Shown: positions 1-10,800 of the stretch, in pieces
Position numbering within the stretch: position 1 is the stretch's first letter
How the letters are laid out: each line of letters opens with the position of its first letter
Assembly: GCA_965116195.1 (NCBI GenBank)
Contig: OZ220491.1
Location: 372,001-436,000 of the forward strand
Origin: Aldehydirespirator sp965116195
GTDB taxonomy: Bacteria > Actinomycetota > Acidimicrobiia > Acidimicrobiales > Aldehydirespiratoraceae
Length of the DNA stretch: 64,000 nucleotides
Reading direction: 5' to 3'
The notes under the pieces: model-generated
Told to the model about the DNA's origin: nothing
The model's input: the letters and a program-made list of their open reading frames with translations, nothing else
Databases searched by the model: none
Made by a program: the position numbers and the translations under genes

Positions 1-65
1 AGTTCTCAGCACAGGGATGTTCCTTCTCCTACCGGTTTGCTGGGGCGTGCCGCGTCGGGGTCGTT

Positions 66-203
66 TCATGTACTTGCGAGATCCAGCGCCGTGTGGAACT
101 CGCTGTGATCCGCGTCAGCCTTGAACTCGCTACTAAAGGACTTACGCGACCGGCCCGGCCCCAACACCGGCCCGCACGCTGCTTTGCCGATCACATTTCT
201 CAT
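66..203 (-). pseudogene. possible IS3-type OrfA N-terminal fragment
   Basis: A 45-codon reverse-strand ORF starts at an ATG at 203. Residues 20-31 read RKSFSSEFKADA, which resembles the opening helix of IS3-family OrfA transposases (R-K-x-[YF]-x-x-E-F-K-x-x-A). After that segment the similarity stops and the frame closes at 66. It lies where an AbiEii toxin would be expected downstream of the adjacent AbiEi remnant. The match is short, so this is a weak call; it could be chance. Confidence 0.2.
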
Positions 204-283
204 GCATCACTGACATGACTACCTCCTAAATGAGGTGACCGGCCAACGGGGGAGGCACCGGTCGTTGCGTGATGGGGTGGGTT

Positions 284-867
284 TCACAGCAGTGTTTGTA
301 GAGCGGTGCGGATTGTTGATGCAGCGGCTGGAAAGTGGCGTGCCATGGCGAGGATTTCTGATGGTTGGCTGCCGCGCATGGTGAGCCAGCGTTTCAGTGC
401 GTTGGTGGCTTGTTCGGTTCCGTAGAGATGGCGGAGTCGGTAGGCATCAATGATGGTTCGTGTGGCGGAGTAGATCCCGATGGTGAGTTGTTCGGTGACA
501 TCTCGTTTCGTTCTTCCGATGTGAAATGTGTCGTCGTTGAATCTGTGCCAGGTGACCGGGGCTTGGGTGCGGGGAGCGCGCCGTGACCGTGGCAGAGCGA
601 CATTGATGGAGTGCGGTATGTCATCGGTGAGTTCATGACAGGCCAGCGCGGATGTCAGGCAGAGCGTGGCGTCCGGGGCTCGGATGGCGATCTCGACGAG
701 ATCCAGATCAGTGTGCAGGTCGGGTCGGGTGTAGATGCCCCTGGCGACTTGCTGGATGTCGCCGCGATCGCGTGCGGCGTAGAGCGCGCGGTCTGACCAT
801 CCGGCCCGGCGGGCATCGGCATGGGTGAAACTGTTGCGAGATCAAGCGGCGGGGCTGCCGAGGCCAT
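284..867 (-). pseudogene. AbiEi-family type IV antitoxin, decayed copy 1
   Basis: Translating the reverse strand gives a continuous AbiEi-like protein from about 838 to the stop at 284-286. It has an N-terminal winged-helix segment (THADARRAGWSDRALYAARD, then GIYTRPDL) and the C-terminal domain containing LTSALACHELTDD, DDTFHIGRTKRDVTE and SATRTIIDAYRLRHLYG. The first codons are broken: an in-frame TGA lies just upstream of the helix segment, and no start codon follows it. Comparison with the second copy at 33598-33880, which keeps the N-terminus in frame, suggests a 2-bp loss near 830. AbiEi represses its own operon and neutralises the AbiEii nucleotidyltransferase toxin. No AbiEii gene is visible next to it, so this appears to be an orphan remnant. 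Confidence 0.6.
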
Positions 868-980
868 GTATGGAAGTGTAGCCAGCCAAGGCCATGGTGG
901 ATACACCTTCACGCAAGCGTCGCCTCGGCGTGGAGACGGCCCTGTTCACATTGATGGTTGAACTCCACAGAGCGACTGGG

Positions 981-2894
981 TCAGCCGGTGGCGCAGAGAC
1001 CTTGGAGAGGGCAGATGTGGCATTTGGGGTTCCGCGGGGTGCAGGTGCTTGCTGCTAGCTCCAGGACACCGGCCATTGTCAACCGTGACTCATCAAAGGC
1101 GACATCGGCATTGGAGGAGGCACCAAGTAGTCGTGTAACGGCGAGGCGGCCCTGACTTTGGGATCGCCGACCGTTGAGATTGAGTCCGAAGACCCGGGAC
1201 GCGACCCGCAGACTCCCCTGGTTGACTACCACGGGTGTCGGCCCGGCGGCCATGCCAACCAGTGAAGCTACTTCGGCGGTACGAGCTCCTATATGAGGCG
1301 CTCTCCGGAGACCTTCACATGATCCGAGTGCATCGGGATTGGCTGTGTACCAGTACGCGGCAGTGAGGATTTGATCAACCCTTTGCGCCCGTCCGACCTC
1401 GCTCGCGACATCACGGAGACGGCCCGCCTGCTTGATTGAGCGCAGTGGTGTGTCAAGATCCTTGATGGACGGCCATGCGGCCTCAATCACGTCACACGAT
1501 GCCCGGTTGAGCAGGAGTTGACCCTGAAGTGCTGACCATGTGGTCGGTGCGTCGAGCCATGGAAGCGTGAGGGGTTCACGCCCCTCAAACCAGAGGGTGA
1601 TTCTCTCAGCGAGGTCGTGGGTTGACCGCTTGGCCGGGGCTTTTGAAGCAAGAGCCTGTCGGATTGACCTGGCAACACGTTCGGCCAACATCGGCGGGAC
1701 GGCGTTGCCGATCTGACGAAGTGCAGCCGAGGGCGGGCCGGCGAACCGTACCCGGTCGGGGAAGGTCTGGAGCCGAGCAGCTTCTCTAATCGTGAGAGTG
1801 CGGGGCTGGTCGGGGTGGATATACCAGTAGCCGTCACGGGCGATGTGCGCCGTGATGCTCCGGCTCGGGCCGTCCCAGTCGAGGCGCTTGTACTTGTCGT
1901 CGAAGATGTCGTCCCGATAGCGCTTCAGCGATTCATCAAGGTCGGAGTAGCGCGTTGAAGAATCCATGGAGTCAAAGATGATGCGGTCGTCGTCACGCAC
2001 TGGCCGTGTGATGTGGTCGTGAACCCGCCGTGCGTTGACACCCCGCATTCCTGTGCGAACTCTCCTGACAAAGGCCGTGGGTTTGGTGGGGCCTCTGTAA
2101 CACAGGAAGCCGTCGGCCCCTTCCGCCGGACGCCAGCCACCCTCCACAGGTGGCAGGTCACCGATGGCATCCCGCACCGAGACGGCTTGACTGATCGGTT
2201 GCGGCCAGTCGAAGTGAGTCCTGCCAGCCAGGGCGACAAGGAAGAACCGCTGCCGCAACTGCGGTACGCCGTGGTCCCGGGCATGCAGCAACGTGGTATG
2301 GACGGCGTAGGAATCCTCCTCCAACTCGGCTATGAGCTTTCGGACGATGCTGGTGTCGGCGGCGATCGCCATGTCAGGGACGTTCTCAAGCATGACCGCA
2401 GGTGGCCGAACCCGCCGGACTATCTGGAGAAATGCCTGCCATAGGTCGCTTCGTTCATCTTGCGCCGAGCGGAGGCCGGCTTGAACGAGACTCCGTATCT
2501 TTGACGTACCGGCTTTGGAGAATGGCTGACAGGGTGTGCCACCGGCTACGACCTCGGGTTTCAGTTTGGCGATCAACTCGGCTACCTCATACACCGAGGT
2601 TGGATCGCTGAGGTCTCGGCAGAGTGTCAGTCCGGGATGAAGTCCGCTGTAGGTCTGAAGGGCCACCGGATCGTTGTCAACGCCGAGCACCACGTCGTAT
2701 CCGGCGTCGGTGAGGCCGATGCTGAGACCGCCCGCTCCGCAGAAGAGATCCACCGCCAGTGGTCGGCTTGTGGATCTGGTGGCCGCCCAGTCCACGAGTT
2801 CTTCGGCTGTGTCAACAGTGTCTGGATGACGGGCAATCGTCACGGACGGGCCGCGCACGACGCGCACGCCGCAGGTCTGGGAAGAGCCCGTCAT
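981..2894 (-). CDS. C5-cytosine DNA methyltransferase fused to Mig/EndoIII-like HhH-GPD glycosylase domain
   Basis: A 637-residue protein. Residues about 45-415 form a C5-cytosine methyltransferase: motif I FCGAGG at 51-56 binds AdoMet, motif IV PCQ at 121-123 has the catalytic Cys, followed by ENV, QLRQRF and the closing GNAVPP motif. Residues about 430-637 resemble the EndoIII superfamily: LLLNRAS near the domain start, the hairpin-helix-hairpin APHIGARTAEV near 533-543, and a C-terminal C-x6-C-x2-C-x5-C cluster (Cys618, 625, 628, 634) that would bind 4Fe-4S. The closest family known to me is the Mig thymine-DNA glycosylase, which repairs T:G mismatches left by deaminated 5-methylcytosine. 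The catalytic Asp position reads Asn (N558, VVNQGS), so base excision may be lost or altered. The gene is divergent from the BREX operon, with 124 bp between them. Confidence 0.85.
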   Translation of the reverse strand: MTGSSQTCGVRVVRGPSVTIARHPDTVDTAEELVDWAATRSTSRPLAVDLFCGAGGLSIGLTDAGYDVVLGVDNDPVALQTYSGLHPGLTLCRDLSDPTSVYEVAELIAKLKPEVVAGGTPCQPFSKAGTSKIRSLVQAGLRSAQDERSDLWQAFLQIVRRVRPPAVMLENVPDMAIAADTSIVRKLIAELEEDSYAVHTTLLHARDHGVPQLRQRFFLVALAGRTHFDWPQPISQAVSVRDAIGDLPPVEGGWRPAEGADGFLCYRGPTKPTAFVRRVRTGMRGVNARRVHDHITRPVRDDDRIIFDSMDSSTRYSDLDESLKRYRDDIFDDKYKRLDWDGPSRSITAHIARDGYWYIHPDQPRTLTIREAARLQTFPDRVRFAGPPSAALRQIGNAVPPMLAERVARSIRQALASKAPAKRSTHDLAERITLWFEGREPLTLPWLDAPTTWSALQGQLLLNRASCDVIEAAWPSIKDLDTPLRSIKQAGRLRDVASEVGRAQRVDQILTAAYWYTANPDALGSCEGLRRAPHIGARTAEVASLVGMAAGPTPVVVNQGSLRVASRVFGLNLNGRRSQSQGRLAVTRLLGASSNADVAFDESRLTMAGVLELAASTCTPRNPKCHICPLQGLCATG

Positions 2895-3018
2895 ATTGAG
2901 AGGATCCCCTCATTTGAGGCCCGACTCCCGATACCGGTTACGAATCTGAGTGGAGGCAGAGTTTGATTATGGCAAGATAGAGATCCCGTCACTGAAGTGA
3001 AGAGCGCGAGGCTGGGCC

Positions 3019-3786
3019 GTGATTGATGGAGAGATCCTTCCGGGTGACCGCAGCGGTGGTGCCACCACAAGTCAGACCGTAGTGATTCCCGCCTTGATCA
3101 CGCTACTGGACGCTGTTGAGCAACACGCTGACACGGAGGCGTACGAGCGAGTCGTCCTTGAAGAGAACTTGCTTGGAAAGGGCACAGTTGCGGCGCGGAA
3201 GCGCACTTTCCGGTACCTCCGCGAACTCTACCTGCTTCGGCCAGACTCGATTCTGTTCCGTGCTCTGCGCGACCTATGGACCGATGACAGTACAGGACGG
3301 TCACTTCTTGCAGGACTGTGCGCGCTTGCGCGTGACCCGGTCTTTAGAGCCAGCGCACGGCCGATTCTTACGGCAAGCTCCGGCGACCAGATGGTCAGCT
3401 CCGAGTTCGCCGACGCAGTCGAGAAGGAGTTTCCGACTATCTACAGCGAACTGACGCTGGCAAAGATAGGACGCAACACGTTCTCGTCCTGGGAGCAGAC
3501 CGGCCACCTCAAAGCCATTGCCAGGACCGAGAAGGTACGGCGTCGACCAACCTGCACACCGGCGACGGTGGCCTATGCACTCATGCTGGGGTACCTTGAA
3601 GGCGTGAGAGGTGAGGCCCTGTGTGAGACGTTATGGGCGAAGGTACTTGATTTGTCACGGCAGCGCTTGTTTGACCTTGCGGCTGTTGCTTCGCAGCGGT
3701 CCCTCATTGACTTCAGGTACAGCGGCGGAATCACCGACTTCGGCTTCTCCGATCTTCTCCGTCCGATGGAGGGTCAACTGCTATGA
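3019..3786 (+). CDS. brxA: BREX protein BrxA (DUF1819, NusB-like)
   Basis: A 255-residue first gene of the BREX operon. BrxA is a small NusB-like DNA-binding component needed for BREX phage defence in some systems. Family features seen are the N-terminal ENLLGKGTVAARKRTFRYLR stretch (about residues 49-68), the central FSSWEQTGHL segment and the C-terminal YALMLGYLEGVRGEAL block with a W-x-x-[VL]-L-D motif after it. The GTG start at 3019 follows a weak ribosome site; a later start is possible. It overlaps brxB by 4 bp (ATGA), implying coupled translation. It faces the divergent methyltransferase across a 124-bp gap that should hold both promoters. Confidence 0.85.
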   Translation: MIDGEILPGDRSGGATTSQTVVIPALITLLDAVEQHADTEAYERVVLEENLLGKGTVAARKRTFRYLRELYLLRPDSILFRALRDLWTDDSTGRSLLAGLCALARDPVFRASARPILTASSGDQMVSSEFADAVEKEFPTIYSELTLAKIGRNTFSSWEQTGHLKAIARTEKVRRRPTCTPATVAYALMLGYLEGVRGEALCETLWAKVLDLSRQRLFDLAAVASQRSLIDFRYSGGITDFGFSDLLRPMEGQLL

Positions 3787-4337
3787 GCCTCGTCAATGGT
3801 TTGATAGAGAGCTATCAGCGATTCCTTAAGCTCCCTTGGCCTTCGGGTCTTGCGCCGGCGCAGCGCATCTGGATGGCTGTGTACGAGCCTGAGGATGAAC
3901 GCAGGCTGAGACTCCACATGCCCGAGTTTGAGACCGCTACCAAGAAGGCCGGCTATGAGTGGGCACTCGTTGACATCACTAACGAGTTTGAGCTATGGAT
4001 GGCCTGTCATGAATACCGGGATGCCTACTTTGCCAACCCTAGGCTCATGCAACCGGAGTTGGTCGGCTTTTTGGATCGACTCGTTGATAACGTGAGACAG
4101 CAAGTTACGGCGAAAACCACTGAGCGTACGATCATCGGCCTTCTGGGGGCTGCGAGTCTTTACGGCCTCGGTACGCATGTTAAAGTCTCAGCACTAATTG
4201 AGCGTGTCCAAGAATCTGTCCAAGGCCGCCTGCTCGTGTTTTTCCCCGGCGAGGCGCAAGGCAACAGCTACCGACTGCTTGGTGCCCGTGACGGTTGGAA
4301 CTATCTCGCAACTCGCATCACTGCACAGAAAGGCTGA
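3783..4337 (+). CDS. brxB: BREX protein BrxB (DUF1788)
   Basis: A 184-residue protein of the DUF1788 family, a core BREX component of unknown biochemical activity. The diagnostic C-terminus is present: LLVFFPGEAQGNSYRLLGA followed by GWNYLA (about residues 155-180). The N-terminal part carries the P-W-P and RIWMAVYEPEDE segments usual in the family. It starts inside the brxA stop codon (ATGA overlap) and ends 6 bp before the GTG of brxC, so the first three BREX genes form a tight operon. Confidence 0.88.
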   Translation: MSLVNGLIESYQRFLKLPWPSGLAPAQRIWMAVYEPEDERRLRLHMPEFETATKKAGYEWALVDITNEFELWMACHEYRDAYFANPRLMQPELVGFLDRLVDNVRQQVTAKTTERTIIGLLGAASLYGLGTHVKVSALIERVQESVQGRLLVFFPGEAQGNSYRLLGARDGWNYLATRITAQKG

Positions 4338-4343
4338 CTTTAC

Positions 4344-7300
4344 GTGACCATGCAGAACCGTGAGGTGTTCGCTATTGATCCAACTAAACGCAATATCCCG
4401 AACCTCGGAGTGGCCAAGGTTCTCAACCCTAATAGCGAGGGTGCTTGGGCGACCCTGGAATGGGAATTGAGCAGTTTTGTCTGCGAAGGTGAGTACGAAC
4501 GAGGCCTTGAGCGCATCCTTGATCAGTTTCTAAGCCATCTGAGTCGGGGCGAACAACCCGCGGTCTGGGTGAGTGGGTTTTTTGGCAGCGGCAAGTCGCA
4601 CCTGATGCGGGTACTGGAGTACCTGTGGCGTGACTACAAGTTCTCCTCTGGAGCATCGGCCCGCGGCATGGCGACACTAACGCCGGACATTGATCGGCAT
4701 CTTGTCGAACTCTCTAATGAAGGAAAGCGGCAGGGCGGACTGTGGTCGGCGGCTGGCACCCTCGGCTCCGGTGCTGATGGCTCGGTGAGGCTCGCATTCC
4801 TTGAGATCATCTTTGACGCAGCCGGGCTGCCCCGGCAGTACGCCCAGGCGCGACTGGCCATTTACCTCAAGAATGAAGGTCTCTACGAACAAGTGCGAGC
4901 CTCAGTCGAGAAACAGGGACGGAATCTGGAGCACGAACTGAGGAACCTCTACGTGTCGCCCGTTCTAGCACAATCGCTCATTGATGCAGGTACCGCGTTT
5001 GGCGTAACCGCCTCCGAGGTGAGCACTGCGCTGCAGAGCCAGTATCCGATGCTCAACGACATTAGCAACGATGAAATGCTCAACACCTTCGAAGATGTCC
5101 TTAAGTTGGAGAGTACCGCCGACGGCAAGTTGCCGCTAGCGCTCGTCGTGCTTGACGAAATGCAGCAGTACATCAATGACGAGAACGCAAGGGCCGAGCA
5201 TGTCCAACACCTTGTTGAGGGGTGCAGTTCCCGATTTGGCAGTCAAGTCGTTGTTGTAGCGACCGGACAGGCAGCTCTCACCGCCAATCCTACTTTGCAG
5301 AAGCTGATTGACCGCTTCTCGGTCACGGTCGCCTTGTCAGACACGGACGTGGAAACCGTAGTGCGGAAGGTGGTCCTCTGCAAGAAACCTGATGCCACAG
5401 ATACGATCAAAGACGCTCTCGACAAGGTCAGCGGCGAGATTGACCGACAGTTGGGAGGAACGCGACTAGAGGCACAAGCGGACGACAAAACGACACTTGT
5501 GTCTGACTATCCACTGTTGCCGACTCGAAGGCGATTCTGGGAACGAGCGCTGCGAGCGATTGACAAGGCTGGCAAGTCCGGTGTGTTGCGCACGCAACTC
5601 AAGATCGTTCACGACGCTGCACGAAGCGTTGCCGACAAGCCACTCGGCAACGTCATTGGCGGTGACTTCATCTTCCATTCGGAGTGCGCCAGCATGCTTC
5701 AGAGCGGAGTTCTCCTAAAAGAAATTGATGAGCGTATACGCGGCTTGGAAGATGGTTTGCCAGATGGCAAGCTGAAGTCCCGGGCATCCGCCCTGATCTT
5801 CCTCATCTCACAGCTCCCCCATGACGCTGTCGGCGACACCGGAGTTCGGGCAACATCGCACTTTATCGCTGATCTCCTCGTTGAGGACCTCGCATCTGAC
5901 GGCGTGCAGCTTCGGAAGGAAGTGCCTCGGATACTAGATGATCTCGTGCAGCAAGGCCTCGTCATGAAACTTGGTGACGAATTCCGGCTGCAGACCGAAG
6001 AAGGAGCAGAATGGACGAGAGAGTATAACCGCCAAAGAGCATCTATCCGTGACGACGCTGCACGTGTGGCACAGCTCAGGAACGAATGGTTGTCCAACAT
6101 CGTTGACGAGAGGCTCTCGGGCATCAAGCTTGTCCAAGGCGACAGCAAGACCCCCAGGAAGTTCAGACGATACTGGGACGACGATGAACCCGACCAAGAT
6201 GAAACAGCCATACCGCTATGGATCCGTAACGAGTGGAACGTGACCGAGGCGCAGGCCAAGAAGAGTTTCTTGGAGGCAGGTATCGATAGTCCGACTGTGT
6301 TCGTCCTTCTACCGAAGGTCAATGCGGGTGCGATCCGTGATACTCTCGCCGGGTATGCGGCTGGATTGGACACCGTCGGTCAGCGGCCCGAGCCGCGGAC
6401 TGACGAAGGTCGTCAGGCAAAGCGCGCAATGGAAGCACGAGTGGCGGACGAAGAACGCCATCTGAATGAGCTTATTGGTGAGGTCATTGATCAGGCTCGC
6501 GTGTTCCAGGGTGGGGGCAACGAACTCACGACATCCTCGCTTCGTATGGGCGTTGAGATGGCAGGAAAACATGCACTGAGTCGGCAGTTCCCCAAGTTCG
6601 CAATCGCGGATCACGCCAACTGGGGCAAGGTCAAGGACAAGGCTCGCGATGGAGCACCTGACGCGCTCACGTGGGTGGACTGGGAGGGCGAAGTGCCGTC
6701 GAACCCCGTCTGCCAAGAAGTCTTGAGACGGATTTCAGCAGATGGGACGAAGGGTGGCGAAATTCGTGACTTGGAAGCCGCTCCTTACGGGTGGCCTAAG
6801 GACGCGATTGATGGTGCGCTGCTTGTGTTGTTCGCCAACGGCAACATTCGAGCTCAGCGTGGCGGCCAATTCGTTCAGAGCGCAAAAGAGCTACCGACAC
6901 CGCAGATCGGAAAAACGACCTTCTACAAGGAGGACGAACCGCCATCCGCGCTCGAACGAATGGCCGTGAGGGGCGTACTTACTGAGGCGAACATCTCCTA
7001 TACATCGGGTCAAGAGGACTTAGCCATCAGCGATCTTCTGAAGAGCCTTATTGCTCTGTCTGAATGCGCTGGAGGATCAGCCCCTTTACCGCAACCGCCA
7101 GACACTACCTACGTCAAAAATCTGTCGACTCTCGCAGGTAACAAGTTATTTCGCGCCGTGGCCCAAGGGGCGGAACAACTCCGCCAAGACATCAGATGCT
7201 GGACTTCTGCAAAAGGTGAACGATGCCAACGTGAGGTGCTGTGGTCGAAACTTGACCGACTGCTTGATCACGCCTCATCTTTGAGCGCCGCGTGTGATAT

Positions 7301-7811
7301 CCGCGTCCAGCGTGATGCCATCTTCGATAATCGCCTGCTTCTAGGAAGTCCTGATCCAGTAACTCCCCTCATCAAGCAAGTCAGTCTCCTCCTCAGAACG
7401 GCATTCAAGGGAGCCCTTGCGCAGCTCAGATCCGACTGCGATTCTGCGATTGCCTCGTTGCACGCCACTGACGAATGGGATCAACTCAGTGACGAACAAA
7501 GAGAAGTGGTGCTCGCCGATGCTGGTCTCATACTGCCCACCGAACCAGATGTCTCTGACGTTGACGAACTCCTTGAAGCATTGAACGCACAACCATTGGA
7601 GGTAATCAGTGACAGGATCCAGGCGCTTCCGACGAAGGGGGTTGAGGCCCGCAAGCAGATCGCCAAGATCATTGATCCCGAGCCGAAGATCGCAAGAGTC
7701 GCACCTCCTACGGCCACGTTGAAATCTGAGTCCGACGTCGATAACTATCTTGTTGAGCTACGGACGACATTGATGGAGCATATTAGTGCCGGTGAGACGG
7801 TGATCACGTGA
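4344..7811 (+). CDS. brxC: BREX P-loop ATPase BrxC
   Basis: A 1155-residue ATPase matching the usual size of BrxC (about 1200). It has a Walker A motif FGSGKSHLM at about residues 79-87 and a Walker B LALVVLDEMQQY at about 262-273. The N-terminus NREVFAIDPTKRNIPNLGV is typical of BrxC/PglY proteins. BrxC is thought to act in the BREX methylation/defence complex, but its exact role is unknown. GTG 4344 is used here; an ATG two codons later (4350) would give the same protein without two residues. The next gene, pglX, begins 13 bp after the stop. Confidence 0.9.
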   Translation: MTMQNREVFAIDPTKRNIPNLGVAKVLNPNSEGAWATLEWELSSFVCEGEYERGLERILDQFLSHLSRGEQPAVWVSGFFGSGKSHLMRVLEYLWRDYKFSSGASARGMATLTPDIDRHLVELSNEGKRQGGLWSAAGTLGSGADGSVRLAFLEIIFDAAGLPRQYAQARLAIYLKNEGLYEQVRASVEKQGRNLEHELRNLYVSPVLAQSLIDAGTAFGVTASEVSTALQSQYPMLNDISNDEMLNTFEDVLKLESTADGKLPLALVVLDEMQQYINDENARAEHVQHLVEGCSSRFGSQVVVVATGQAALTANPTLQKLIDRFSVTVALSDTDVETVVRKVVLCKKPDATDTIKDALDKVSGEIDRQLGGTRLEAQADDKTTLVSDYPLLPTRRRFWERALRAIDKAGKSGVLRTQLKIVHDAARSVADKPLGNVIGGDFIFHSECASMLQSGVLLKEIDERIRGLEDGLPDGKLKSRASALIFLISQLPHDAVGDTGVRATSHFIADLLVEDLASDGVQLRKEVPRILDDLVQQGLVMKLGDEFRLQTEEGAEWTREYNRQRASIRDDAARVAQLRNEWLSNIVDERLSGIKLVQGDSKTPRKFRRYWDDDEPDQDETAIPLWIRNEWNVTEAQAKKSFLEAGIDSPTVFVLLPKVNAGAIRDTLAGYAAGLDTVGQRPEPRTDEGRQAKRAMEARVADEERHLNELIGEVIDQARVFQGGGNELTTSSLRMGVEMAGKHALSRQFPKFAIADHANWGKVKDKARDGAPDALTWVDWEGEVPSNPVCQEVLRRISADGTKGGEIRDLEAAPYGWPKDAIDGALLVLFANGNIRAQRGGQFVQSAKELPTPQIGKTTFYKEDEPPSALERMAVRGVLTEANISYTSGQEDLAISDLLKSLIALSECAGGSAPLPQPPDTTYVKNLSTLAGNKLFRAVAQGAEQLRQDIRCWTSAKGERCQREVLWSKLDRLLDHASSLSAACDIRVQRDAIFDNRLLLGSPDPVTPLIKQVSLLLRTAFKGALAQLRSDCDSAIASLHATDEWDQLSDEQREVVLADAGLILPTEPDVSDVDELLEALNAQPLEVISDRIQALPTKGVEARKQIAKIIDPEPKIARVAPPTATLKSESDVDNYLVELRTTLMEHISAGETVIT

Positions 7812-7824
7812 TCGGCGCGACCTG

Positions 7825-10800
7825 ATGGGCGTTTTGGTGCCGGAGTTGCGGCGCGAGTTGGAGGAGGCCTGTGTGCGTGGTCGGCGAGCGTCTGAGGGTG
7901 CCTGTCGGGCTGCGTTGGGCTCGTTGGGTGTGTTGGCGGAACGTCCGCCGGGACATCTAGATGATGGGAAACGAGCGCTCCGGCGGGGTTTACGAGCCAA
8001 GGCCAGGCAACTTGGGGATATGAGTGGTTCGGTCGAGTTGCTGGTAGGGGAGTGCGCGTATGCGCAGTGGCATAGGTTGTTGTTTTCGCGGTTCCTTGCC
8101 GAGAACGGTTTGCTGATCCATCCGGACTATGAGGTGCCCGTGACGCTGGCTGAGTGCGACGAACTAGCTCCCGAGTTAGGAGAACCGGATGGATGGAGTG
8201 TGGCTACTCGCTTCGCCGCAGAAATCTTGCCTGGTATATTCAGGTTGGATGATCCGTGCGTGAAGCTCCGGTTGGCCCCCGAGGGTCGTTTGGAGTTGGA
8301 GCGTATCGTCGGTTGTCTCTCGGAGGGGGTGTTCGTCGCTGACGATTCGCTGGGGTGGGTTTACCAGTTCTGGCAGCGGGACAAAAAGGACCAGGTAAAC
8401 GCTTCGGAACGCAAGATTGGTGGAGCAGATCTCGGGCCGGTGACCCAGCTGTTCACTGAGGACTACATGGTCCGGTTTCTTTTGGAGAACTCGCTCGGGG
8501 CTTGGTGGGCGGTCCGCCACCCGGAGAGCCAACTGCTCAAGAAATGGAAGTACCTACGTTTCGATGACGATGGTCGGCCAACCGCTGGAGGATTCGAGAA
8601 GTGGCCGGACCATGTTGCCGAACTGACGGTGATGGATCCGTGTTGCGGGTCGGGTCACTTCTTGGTCCAAGCCTTCGCAATGTTGTGGCAGATGCGATCT
8701 GAAGAGGAGGCTCTGAGTCCGGTGGCAGCGCAGGATGCAGTACTACGCGACAATTTGTATGGGTTGGAACTGGATCCTCGCTGTGTGCAGATCGCGATGT
8801 TTGCCATCTGCGCGCAGGCCTGGAAGTCGGGTGGCGGGTGGCGTGAACTCCCGGTGCCGCACATTGCGTGCTCGGGTCTCTCAGTAAAAGCGTCTGTGGA
8901 CGAGTGGGTGCAGCTTGCAAAGGGTGATGAGCGGCTTAAGGACGCTCTAGTGCGGCTTCACATCCTTTTCCGGGAAGCGGACACGCTCGGCAGCCTGATT
9001 GATCCCAAGCGAGTGGTGGGGATCGCCGATCCGACAGGACAGCAGTCATCATTCCAAGACGTCAACTGGGACGAGATCGTGCCGCTAGTTACTGAAGCGC
9101 TCAGTCGTGAGGTGGATGACCCCACAACGGCTGTGCTCGGTGCAAACGCAACCGGCCTCGCTAGAGCTGCTGACTACCTCTCGCGTCGATACAACCTCAT
9201 CATGACTAACCCGCCCTTTCTCGGTCGGGCGAAGCAGCGAGATGACTTGAAGCAGCACTTGTCGATGTTCCATTCTTTGGCCCAAGGTGACCTTGCTACA
9301 ACTATTCAGGCAAGATGGAGTGCATGTGGCGATGTTTACGCATTGGTATTGCCTCAGAATTGGCTCACAGATACTAGTTATCGTTCGCTACGAAAGGAAA
9401 CGTTGACCAAACGCCATCTCGCGATGATTGCTTGGCTCGGTCCCGAGGCTTTTCGATCGATGTCAGGTCCGTTTGTCCAGCCAGTGTTAATGGTTGAGGG
9501 TCAGTCGAACGGACCTCGTCAGCACATTAGCCTATTGGATGTTAGCGCGTCTAGTGGTGCTGACGCTAAGGCGATGGCCTTGCGGACGGCCGAGTTCCGG
9601 CGCGTGCAACAGTCCGCACAACTTGATAATCCCGACCATAGAATCCTGTTCCTGCCGATCGGTTCATCTAATGCAGCCTTGTTGGACGCATTTGCGAATG
9701 CTTGGCAAGGAATAGCTTCCAGCGATAAGCCGCGATTTGATCGTGTCTTTTGGGAGATGCCTTGTCTACTGGAGGGCTGGAGATATCAACAAAGCACAGT
9801 TAGCACAACTGCAGTCTATGGTGGTCGTGGGGCAGTCCTATTTTGGGAGAATGGTTCTGGGCAGATGACCGAGGTCTGCCAACCCGGCGCACCCTTCAGG
9901 GGCAAGGAGGCGTGGGGTCGATCAGGGGTTGTCATATCGCAGATGGGAAATTTGCCTGCAACGATCTATACGGGTGAGTGCTTTGACAACAACGCTGCGG
10001 TGCTGACGCTGAGCGACGAGGAACTGCTTCCAGCGCTGTGGGCTTTTGTGACTTCAGACGAGTATTGCGTCCTCGTGCGACGTATCGACCGCATAACGAA
10101 AGTGACTAACTCGACGTTGACAAAGGTGCCGTTTGATGTGGAGCGGTGGCGCGAAGTGGCGGAGGAAAAGTACCCGGATGGGTTGCCGAAGCCGTGGTCA
10201 GATGATCCGACGCAGTGGTTGTTCGGGGGGCGACCGGAGGAGGCGACTGAGTCGTTGCAGGTCGCTGTGGGGCGGTTGCTAGGTTATCGGTGGCCCGGGC
10301 AATCCGAGGCCGATGATCTCGACGAGTTAGCAGATGAAGACGGGATCGTCTGTTTGTCGTCGGTGTTGGGCGAACCAGCGGCTGACGATCGGCTTCGGGA
10401 GGTGTTAGCTTGGGCGTTCAGTGGGTGTTCGCCGGCGAAGACGAGGGAGTTGTTGGTGGCAGCGGGTTCGAAGAAAAAGGACCTCAAGTTGTGGCTGCGG
10501 GACGACTTCTTCAAGGCGCACTGCAAGATATTCGGGAATCGGCCGTTCATTTGGCATGTCTGGGACGGCCGAAGGGATGGCTTCGCTGCGCTGATAAATT
10601 ACCATCGGCTCAATCGGGCCACACTTGAGAGGCTGGCCTTCACTTATCTGGGTGATTGGATGGAGCGACAGTCTGCCGGTATCCGTGATGAGGTGGAGGG
10701 TGCGGACGAACGGCTGGCGGCGGCGCAGAACCTGCAGGGGCGGCTTAAGCTGATCCTGGAGGGGGAGCCTCCCTTTGATATCTATGTGAGGTGGAAGTCA

